A stretch of 64,000 nt of DNA, taken from Fictibacillus arsenicus (GTDB taxonomy: Bacteria > Bacillota > Bacilli > Bacillales > Fictibacillaceae). Numbering within the stretch: position 1 is the stretch's first letter; each line of letters begins with the position of its first letter. The notes below the pieces were generated by a model. That model saw nothing but the letters and a program-made list of their open reading frames with translations. It searched no databases and was not told the DNA's origin. Shown here piece after piece: positions 56,963 to 64,000 of the stretch. The position numbers were made by a program, and so were the translations under genes. Location: NCBI RefSeq assembly GCF_001642935.1, contig NZ_CP016761.1:1488001-1552000 (forward strand), given 5' to 3'.

Positions 56963-59900
56963 ATGAGTTTGCAATTTATTTTGGGACGATCCGGCAGCGG
57001 AAAGTCCCACTCTGTCTTTCAAGAGATACGTGAAAAACTTGCAGAGGACCCGATGGGGAGTCCCATTATCTACTTAGTGCCAGATCAGATGACCTTTCAA
57101 TCTGAGTATAAGCTTGCATCAACTCCCGGATTAAATGGGATGATTCGTGCCCAAGTTTATAGTTTTTCACGTTTGGCTTGGCGCGTTCTTGGTGAAACAG
57201 GCGGGATGACAAGAATGCACATCACAAGCACTGGTGTGAGAATGATGCTCCGCAAAATTATTGAGAGTAAAAAAGAAGAACTGAAAATATTTAAAAAAGC
57301 TTCTGAACAGAGCGGTTTTTATGAATTGCTCGAGCTTATGACAACAGAATTAAAGCGGTATTGTGTATCCTCAGAAGATCTTTCCTGGAATGCAGAAACG
57401 CTGCTTTCACTTGGTCAAAAAGAAAATAACAAAAAAGTTCTTAAAGACAAGCTGTCTGACTTAAGCATCATTTCAGGCGCTCTTGAAAAAGCTCTTGCTG
57501 GAAAATACTTAGACTCTGAAGATTATTTAAAACTCCTGCAGGAGAAAATACCTTATTCAAATACGATAAAGGATTGCGAGATTTACATAGACGGTTTCCA
57601 TTCTTTTACACCGCAAGAACTTGAAGCAGCTGCTGGTCTCATGGCACATGCAAAGAAAGTGACGATTGCTCTGACTTCCGAGGAATCATATCGTACGGAC
57701 ACTGATCCGCATGAACTGGATCTCTTTTATATGACAAAGAAGACAGCACAAGTTCTCACACAAAAAGCGAAAGAGCTGAATGTGGAGATAGAAGAGCCAA
57801 TCGTGCTCTCTCATATGCCAAAATTTATTTCTCCTGCGATTGCCCATATTGAAAAACAATATGATGCGAGACCTGCGATCAGCTATTCGAACCCAGAGGG
57901 GATACACTTAGCAGCTGGGGTCAATTTAAGATCAGAGGTTGAAGGTGCAGCGAGAAAAATTATTGAACTTGTCCGTGATGAAGGGTACAGATACCGGGAT
58001 ATTGCTGTAACGGTAAGAAATGCGGGCAGTTATCAGCCTCTTATTGAAACAGTATTTGCCGATTATGGGATACCTGTTTTTCTAGACCAAAAAAAATCGA
58101 TGCTTCATCATCCGCTCATTGAACTGATCCGGTCTTCACTGGATGTTGTTTTAAAGAATTGGCGGTATGAAGCTGTATTTCGTGCTGTGAAAACGGATAT
58201 GCTTTATCCGCTTGATGAGATGAGAAAAACAACATCAGAGATTAGAAGATGCATGGACGACCTGGAAAACTATGTATTGGCTCTCGGTATTCAAGGCAGC
58301 AGATGGACAGATTCAAAACCTTGGAAGTATAAGAGATTCAGAGGATTTGAAGCTGATGATTTCGGAAAAACGAGCCGGGATGATGAAAAAGAACAGCTGA
58401 TCAATGATCTTAGAGATATGATCGTGTCACCGATGAAAAGACTTTCTAGAGATTTATCTAAGAGCATAACCGTAGCAGATTTTTGTACATCACTTTATAA
58501 ATATTTAGAAGACCTCTCCGTTCCTATGAAACTAGAACGCTTAAGGCTTCATGCTGAATCTGAAGGGAAGCTTAGAGCTGCACGTGAGCATGGACAGGTG
58601 TGGAATGCAGTGCTTGGCCTTTTAGATGAAATGGTAGAGCTGACCGGAAGCGAGAAGCTTTCCAAAGAAACATGGATGCAGATGCTTGAGACGGGTCTTG
58701 AAAGTATGAAGTTTGCTCTTGTTCCGCCATCACTGGATCAGGTTCTGGCAGGAACTTTGGAGCGTTCACGCTTTACAGATGTGAAAGTTAACTTTTTATT
58801 AGGGGTTAACGATGGAATCATACCGCTTAAACCAAAAGATGATGGTCTGTTATCTGAAGACGAAAGAGAAGCACTTGAAAGAAACGGTGTTGTGCTGGCA
58901 CCTTCAGCAAGAAGAAAGCTGCTGGACGAACAATTTATGATCTACCTGGCATTAACGAACGGCAGTGACCGGTTGTTCGTATCGTATGCGCTGGCTGATG
59001 AAGAAGGAAAAACATTGCAGCCATCAATGGTCATTCAAAGGATGCGGGATCTATTCCCTGATCTAAAAGAGCATCTATATCAAAATGAACCTGGTGTTAA
59101 AGAAGATTTATCTTTTGTTCAGCATCCTGTGAAGAGTGTGTCCTATTTAAGTGCACAGCTTCGCGAATGGAAAAAGGGATATCCGATCTCGCCTGTTTGG
59201 TGGGATGTCTATAATTGGATCATTACCGATGATCAGTACGACCACTATGCAAAAAAAGCGATATCGAGTTTGTTTTACTTTAACCGTGAAGCACCTTTAA
59301 GCCCTTCCGTATCAAAGGATCTTTATGGAGAAAGCATCTTAACGAGTATTTCCCGCATGGAGTTATTTCAATCTTGTCCGTTTTCACAGTTTATGTCATA
59401 TGGATTGAAACTGCGGGAGCGTCAGATGTACAAACTGGAAGCTCCTGATATCGGACAGCTGTTCCATGCTGCTTTAAAACAGATGAATGATGCGTTGCAG
59501 CAGAGGAGAGTCCAGTGGAGCGATCTGTCAAAAGGAGATTGTTACCGTATGGCAGGAGATATCGTTGATCTCTTGGCTCCTAAGCTTCAGCATGAGATTC
59601 TGCTAAGCTCCAATCGCCACCTTTATATTAAGAAAAAGTTGAAAGAAGTTGTTGGCAAGGCTTCGCATATTTTAAGCGAGCATGCAAAGGCAAGCGGATT
59701 TACTCCAGCAGGTCTTGAACTTGCATTTGGCACAGGCGGAACGCTGCCTCCTTTAGTCTACAAGCTGCCTAACGGCACAACGATGGAGGTAGTCGGACGT
59801 ATTGACCGAGTGGATACTGCCGCTAGTTCAAAAGGTCTCTTAATGCGTGTTATCGACTATAAATCGAGTTCAACAGGATTAAATCTTGCTGAGCTGTATC

Positions 59901-60466
59901 ATGGCATCGCTCTTCAGATGCTCACATATCTGGATGTAGCAGTAGAACATTCAGGGAAATGGCTGGGACAAGAATCGATTCCTGCCGGTGTGCTTTATTT
60001 CCATGTTCATAACCCTCTTTTAAATCAAAAGAAGCTATTGACTGCTGAGGAGATAGAAAAAGAAGTGCTGAAGAAATTCAAGATGAAAGGTCTTGTTTTA
60101 GCAGAGGAAGAAGCCGTGCAATTAATGGACAGCACGATGGATAAGCGTTCTAACATTATTCCTGTTGCACTTACGAATAATGGATTCCATAAGTCCCACT
60201 CGTCTGTGGCTTCGGCATCTAATTTTGAAACGATGAGACATCACGCACGAAAAATGGCTGTAAGCTCCGGAACAGGTATTACGGACGGAGTGATTGACAT
60301 ATCGCCTTATGAAATGAAAAAGAAGGTGCCTTGCACGTTCTGTTCATATAAACCAGTATGTCAGTTTGATCAGACATTTGAAGAAAATCAATACCGTCAG
60401 CTGAAACTAGAAAAAGATGAAATCATTTTAGAAAAAATGCAGGAGGAAGGAGGCAGCCGCGTTTGA
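56963..60466 (+). CDS. addB: ATP-dependent helicase/nuclease subunit B
   Basis: 1167 residues, matching B. subtilis AddB (about 1166). It has Walker A GRSGSGKS (residues 8-15) and a degenerate helicase core. The C-terminal nuclease shows VVGRIDRVD and VIDYKSS; the four Fe-S cluster Cys are in FQSCPFSQF and CTFCSYKPVC. With AddA it resects double-strand ends and recognises Chi for recombination. ATG preceded by AGGGGATG; 27 extra upstream codons are rejected on length. It overlaps addA by 4 bases (TTGA). Confidence 0.96.
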   Translation: MSLQFILGRSGSGKSHSVFQEIREKLAEDPMGSPIIYLVPDQMTFQSEYKLASTPGLNGMIRAQVYSFSRLAWRVLGETGGMTRMHITSTGVRMMLRKIIESKKEELKIFKKASEQSGFYELLELMTTELKRYCVSSEDLSWNAETLLSLGQKENNKKVLKDKLSDLSIISGALEKALAGKYLDSEDYLKLLQEKIPYSNTIKDCEIYIDGFHSFTPQELEAAAGLMAHAKKVTIALTSEESYRTDTDPHELDLFYMTKKTAQVLTQKAKELNVEIEEPIVLSHMPKFISPAIAHIEKQYDARPAISYSNPEGIHLAAGVNLRSEVEGAARKIIELVRDEGYRYRDIAVTVRNAGSYQPLIETVFADYGIPVFLDQKKSMLHHPLIELIRSSLDVVLKNWRYEAVFRAVKTDMLYPLDEMRKTTSEIRRCMDDLENYVLALGIQGSRWTDSKPWKYKRFRGFEADDFGKTSRDDEKEQLINDLRDMIVSPMKRLSRDLSKSITVADFCTSLYKYLEDLSVPMKLERLRLHAESEGKLRAAREHGQVWNAVLGLLDEMVELTGSEKLSKETWMQMLETGLESMKFALVPPSLDQVLAGTLERSRFTDVKVNFLLGVNDGIIPLKPKDDGLLSEDEREALERNGVVLAPSARRKLLDEQFMIYLALTNGSDRLFVSYALADEEGKTLQPSMVIQRMRDLFPDLKEHLYQNEPGVKEDLSFVQHPVKSVSYLSAQLREWKKGYPISPVWWDVYNWIITDDQYDHYAKKAISSLFYFNREAPLSPSVSKDLYGESILTSISRMELFQSCPFSQFMSYGLKLRERQMYKLEAPDIGQLFHAALKQMNDALQQRRVQWSDLSKGDCYRMAGDIVDLLAPKLQHEILLSSNRHLYIKKKLKEVVGKASHILSEHAKASGFTPAGLELAFGTGGTLPPLVYKLPNGTTMEVVGRIDRVDTAASSKGLLMRVIDYKSSSTGLNLAELYHGIALQMLTYLDVAVEHSGKWLGQESIPAGVLYFHVHNPLLNQKKLLTAEEIEKEVLKKFKMKGLVLAEEEAVQLMDSTMDKRSNIIPVALTNNGFHKSHSSVASASNFETMRHHARKMAVSSGTGITDGVIDISPYEMKKKVPCTFCSYKPVCQFDQTFEENQYRQLKLEKDEIILEKMQEEGGSRV

Positions 60467-63400
60467 AAACATTAATTCCAAAACCCGAAGGATCAACTTG
60501 GACTGATGAACAATGGCAAGCAATCCAGGCACGAGGAGAAAATATACTCGTTGCAGCAGCGGCCGGTTCAGGAAAAACAGCCGTTCTTGTTGAAAGAATT
60601 ATTACGATGATAAGAGAGCGGTCTGCAGATGTTGACAGATTGCTCATCGTTACATTTACAAATGCTGCAGCTGCAGAAATGCGCAAACGTATTGGGGAAG
60701 CCATCGATAAAGAGCTGACTCATCATCCTTCTTCGCTGCATCTTAGAAGACAATTAAATTTATTGAACAAAGCTTCCATCTCTACACTCCATTCTTTTTG
60801 TATTGAAGTTTTAAGAAAGTATTATTATGAAACAGATCTTGATCCAGGGTTCAGGGTAGCAGAAGAAACAGAAGCTGAACTTATCCGTCAGGAAGTGATC
60901 GAGGAGCTTTTTGAAGAAGAGTACAGCAAAGGAGAAGAACATATTTTTTATCAGGTGGTTGATGCCTATAGCTCAGATCGGAATGATATGGATCTTCAGA
61001 AGCTTGTTCTTTCACTCTATGATTTTGCAAGGAGCCATCCAGACCCTGAAGGCTGGCTCGATCAAATGGCTGATACTTACGAGATCAATGCTTCGTCCAT
61101 CGATGACCTTCCTTGGACAAAAGAACTTCTTGCGGATATTTCCCTGCAATTAGAAGGACTGCAAGCTATGGCCGTTCGTGCGCGTGATCTGGCAGAAGTC
61201 CCGGGAGGACCCCTTCCTTATGCAGCGACACTGGAAGAAGACTTGGACTTTTTAAAGTCTCTGAATCGTGTGAAAGAGAGTTGGAGCGAATTATATGAGG
61301 TTTTCCAAACCTATGAACCTCCAAAGCTAAAAGCGGTCAGAGGAAAAGATGTTGATGAAGAACTAAAGAATAAAGTAAAAGCAATGAGAGATACCATTAA
61401 AAAGAAAATGGGCAGTTTGAAAGAAGAATTCTTTGAACGACATCCTGATTCCTATGTTGCACATATAGAAGAGATGGCACCGATCGTAAGAGAGCTGTCA
61501 TCTCTTGTAAAAGCATTCGGCCGCAGATATTCATTGGCAAAGCGCGAAAAATCACTCGTCGATTTTGGAGATCTTGAGCATTATTGCCTGCAGGTATTAA
61601 AAGGTGAAGGTTCAACAATGGAAAATCCGGTTCCTTCTGATGCAGCAACTGAATACCGTGAGCGGTTTGTCGAAGTTTTAGTAGATGAATATCAAGATAC
61701 AAACTTTGTTCAGGAATCCATTGTCCGTCTCGTTTCAAAGGACTCGGATTCAGGAAACATGTTCATGGTTGGAGATGTGAAACAGTCTATCTACCGTTTC
61801 AGGCTTGCTGAACCGCTTCTCTTTTTATCAAAGTATAAGCAGTTCACAAAAGAAGGCGGGAATGGACTCCGAATCGATCTTGCCAAAAATTTCAGAAGCC
61901 GAAACGGAGTACTTCAGGCTACGAACTATTTGTTCAGGCAGATTATGAACGAAACAGTCGGAGAGATTGAATACAGTGAAGATGCTGAACTTAAATTAGG
62001 AGCAGATTATTACCCGGATCAGCCGGGGAATGAACCTGAACTGATTTTGATTAATAAAAGCCAGCCTGTTGTTGATGAGGAAGGTCTTGAGAGCGGTGAA
62101 CTGGAAAAGTCAGACCTTGAGACTGTTCAGCTGGAAGCGCGTGTGATCGCTGAAAGAATAAAAGAAATAGTCGGGACAACAGGGAATTCTCCTCATCTTG
62201 TTTTTGATAAAAAAACAAAGATGATGCGTCTAGCAAAGTACAAAGACATTGTCATGCTTTTTAGAGCAACCTCACAATGGGCGCCTGTTATATTAGAAGA
62301 ATTTAAACAGCAGGGAATTCCTGCACATGCGGAACTTTCAACTGGATATTTTGACGTGACGGAAATCCATGTGATGATGTCACTTCTGAAAGTAATCGAT
62401 AATCCTCTTCAAGATATCCCGCTTGCAGCAGTTCTCCGATCTCCGATTGTAGGTCTGACAGGTGAAGAGCTTGCGATCGTCCGGCTCATTCAAAAAAAGG
62501 ACAGCTATCTTGGAGCAGTCGAGCTATACAGCCAAGAAGGAGATAATTCAGAGATCAAAGAGAAGGTTTCACTATTCTTAAAACAGCTCGAATCATGGCG
62601 TCATCAGGCTCGTCAAGGTTCACTGGCAGATCTGATCTGGGACATTTATAGAGAAACAGGTTACTTTGATTATGTTGGCGGTCTTGCTGGAGGTAAACAA
62701 AGACAAGCAAACTTAAGGGCGTTATACGACCGTGCAAAAATGTATGAAAGCACATCTTTCCGCGGGCTGTTTCGTTTTCTTCGTTTTATCGAAAGGATGC
62801 AGGAACGCGGCAAAGATCTTGGAGCAGCAAGAGCGCTCGGTGAACAAGAAGACGTTGTGCGCATTATGACCATTCATAAAAGTAAAGGTCTCGAATTTCC
62901 GATCGTTTTTGTTGGCGGCTTAAACAAGCAGTTCAACACGAGAGACCTGAAAGAAAAAGTGCTGCTTCATAAAGAGCTTGGTCTCGGAACGCAATATATT
63001 AATCCGGTATACCGTGTAACCTATCCGACACTTCCCCGATTAGCGATAATCGGCAGAAAAAAGATGGAGCTTATCGCCGAAGAAATGCGTGTCCTTTATG
63101 TAGCACTGACACGTGCGAAGGAAAAATTGTATCTGGTCGGAACAGTGAATGACATCGAAAAATCGGTTGAAAGCTGGAGTGATTCTCTTTATGAAGAGAG
63201 CTGGCTGCTTCCGGACCATGAACGTGCGGGAGTGAAAAGTTATCTGGATTGGATCGGGCGTGCGGTTATCCGGCATAAAAATGCGGGCCCTCTATTATCT
63301 GTTCTAGGTACTGGTGAACGAGGAAGAGGAGAAGTTTTCATAGATGAAACAGATTGGAAGATTACGATCCTTCCAGCGAGTGATTATGAAGAACTTGAAA

Positions 63401-64000
63401 TGGCACAAGAGCAGAAACAAGAAGAGCTCCTTTTAAAACTGCAAAAATTCGAGCCGGTGGACATTGCTAGTGATTCGAAAGATGAGATCAGCCATCGTCT
63501 AGAGTGGCAATATCAACATAAGTCTTCAACTGCAACGCGTTCTAAGCAATCAGTTACAGAGTTAAAAAAGCAATTTCAAACAGCAGATGAATACAGCAGT
63601 ACGGATCTAGTAAAAGCGGCACAGCCTGCAATTCATGAACGTCCTCGATTCATGCAGGAATCTCAGTTGAATGCCGCTGAAGCCGGTACAGCTATGCATA
63701 TGGTTATGCAGCATGTAGATTTTACGAAATCTCAAACTCTTGAAGACTTGCAGGAACAGCTTGCAACAATGGAGGCTAGAGAGCTTCTGACTGGTGAACA
63801 AGCCCGTTATATACAGTTAGATCAAATAAAAGAATTTATAGATGGACCACTCGGACAAAGAATCATAGACAACGGCAGTTTTCAGAGGGAGATTCCCTTT
63901 AGCATGGCTCTTCCCCTCTCGGAAATTAAAGAGAACTGGAGCGGGGAAGAGGAGCATGTTCTCGTTCAGGGTGTAATTGACTGTTTAGTTGAAGAAGATG
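60463..64000 (+). CDS. addA: ATP-dependent helicase/nuclease subunit A (partial, runs off window)
   Basis: TTG start with AGGAGGAAGGAGG upstream, overlapping the addB stop. About 1179 codons are present and open to the window end; the family length is near 1230-1240, so some 60 residues are missing. UvrD-like motifs are Walker A AAAAGSGKT, motif II VDEYQDT, GDVKQSIYRFR, and motifs V/VI HKSKGLEFPIVF and VLYVALTRAKEKL. The nuclease domain begins near the end (QGVIDCLVEED). AddA provides the active helicase motor and one nuclease of the AddAB complex. Confidence 0.96.
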   Translation, partial: MKTLIPKPEGSTWTDEQWQAIQARGENILVAAAAGSGKTAVLVERIITMIRERSADVDRLLIVTFTNAAAAEMRKRIGEAIDKELTHHPSSLHLRRQLNLLNKASISTLHSFCIEVLRKYYYETDLDPGFRVAEETEAELIRQEVIEELFEEEYSKGEEHIFYQVVDAYSSDRNDMDLQKLVLSLYDFARSHPDPEGWLDQMADTYEINASSIDDLPWTKELLADISLQLEGLQAMAVRARDLAEVPGGPLPYAATLEEDLDFLKSLNRVKESWSELYEVFQTYEPPKLKAVRGKDVDEELKNKVKAMRDTIKKKMGSLKEEFFERHPDSYVAHIEEMAPIVRELSSLVKAFGRRYSLAKREKSLVDFGDLEHYCLQVLKGEGSTMENPVPSDAATEYRERFVEVLVDEYQDTNFVQESIVRLVSKDSDSGNMFMVGDVKQSIYRFRLAEPLLFLSKYKQFTKEGGNGLRIDLAKNFRSRNGVLQATNYLFRQIMNETVGEIEYSEDAELKLGADYYPDQPGNEPELILINKSQPVVDEEGLESGELEKSDLETVQLEARVIAERIKEIVGTTGNSPHLVFDKKTKMMRLAKYKDIVMLFRATSQWAPVILEEFKQQGIPAHAELSTGYFDVTEIHVMMSLLKVIDNPLQDIPLAAVLRSPIVGLTGEELAIVRLIQKKDSYLGAVELYSQEGDNSEIKEKVSLFLKQLESWRHQARQGSLADLIWDIYRETGYFDYVGGLAGGKQRQANLRALYDRAKMYESTSFRGLFRFLRFIERMQERGKDLGAARALGEQEDVVRIMTIHKSKGLEFPIVFVGGLNKQFNTRDLKEKVLLHKELGLGTQYINPVYRVTYPTLPRLAIIGRKKMELIAEEMRVLYVALTRAKEKLYLVGTVNDIEKSVESWSDSLYEESWLLPDHERAGVKSYLDWIGRAVIRHKNAGPLLSVLGTGERGRGEVFIDETDWKITILPASDYEELEMAQEQKQEELLLKLQKFEPVDIASDSKDEISHRLEWQYQHKSSTATRSKQSVTELKKQFQTADEYSSTDLVKAAQPAIHERPRFMQESQLNAAEAGTAMHMVMQHVDFTKSQTLEDLQEQLATMEARELLTGEQARYIQLDQIKEFIDGPLGQRIIDNGSFQREIPFSMALPLSEIKENWSGEEEHVLVQGVIDCLVEED

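Overview
The window looks like a chromosomal segment of a low-GC, endospore-forming-type Bacillaceae. The signs are strong AGGAGG-type ribosome binding sites, frequent TTG and GTG starts, compact intrinsic terminators, and close relatives of Bacillus genes (AddAB, MgtE, FluC/CrcB pair, RsbR-type STAS protein, YfiY/YfiZ/YfhA-type iron uptake, CspD-like protein). The dispersed GC-rich repeat recalls Fictibacillus and relatives, but the genus is an inference.

Layout. 1-2217: end of a heterodimeric ABC exporter. 2495-3454: zinc-binding lipoprotein with a Zur-like operator. 3978-5785: CBS protein, two-gene fluoride channel, DedA protein. 5924-8552: small helical protein, HesB-like selenoprotein, secreted nuclease, peroxiredoxin-like selenoprotein lipoprotein, and a CuA-type cupredoxin lipoprotein behind an FNR/CRP-like site. 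8592-9623: two unknown genes. 9996-14762: Fur-controlled siderophore-iron uptake (FhuF-type reductase, ATPase, two permeases, divergent binding protein), followed by an MFS exporter. 16436-24145: assorted housekeeping genes, including a DsbA/FrnE-like selenoprotein and a cupin gene with a nonsense codon. 24361-26888: a tiny cationic peptide gene, a Gly-rich protein, an IS3-family element inserted in the loop of a terminator, and a NUDIX gene with an in-frame TGA. 26945-30980: chemoreceptor, lipoprotein, cold shock protein, ComFB-like protein. 31193-37582: GntR-regulated homoprotocatechuate/4-hydroxyphenylacetate catabolic operon. 37904-43968: isoaspartyl dipeptidase, flavin-binding protein, membrane proteins, methionine aminopeptidase, DoxX, MgtE. 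44217-46678: two-component system. 47008-50107: frameshifted GNAT gene and a MarR/MFS efflux pair. 50198-53239: small membrane peptide, amidase with SPOR domain, RsbR paralog with a sigma-B-like promoter. 53499-56520: kinase-like protein, c-di-GMP-I riboswitch leader, diguanylate cyclase, decayed second GGDEF gene. 56963-64000: addB and most of addA.

The most notable result is three selenocysteine gene candidates within 14 kb. In each, an in-frame TGA sits where the family has a Cys or redox residue, and a short hairpin with G in its apical loop follows 20, 20 and 25 nt downstream. The annotated genes would otherwise be read as truncated. Other in-frame stops (cupin TAA, NUDIX TGA) lack that signature and are treated as nonsense mutations.

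A second theme is a dispersed intergenic repeat of about 180-290 bp. Twelve copies and one fragment lie here, nearly all between genes and in both orientations. Its central hairpin keeps pairing while its sequence changes. A third theme is cyclic-di-GMP: riboswitch, cyclase without an I-site, GGDEF pseudogene and ComFB-like protein.

No rRNA, tRNA or CRISPR array was recognised. All assignments come from reading motifs and gene context; no database search was run.
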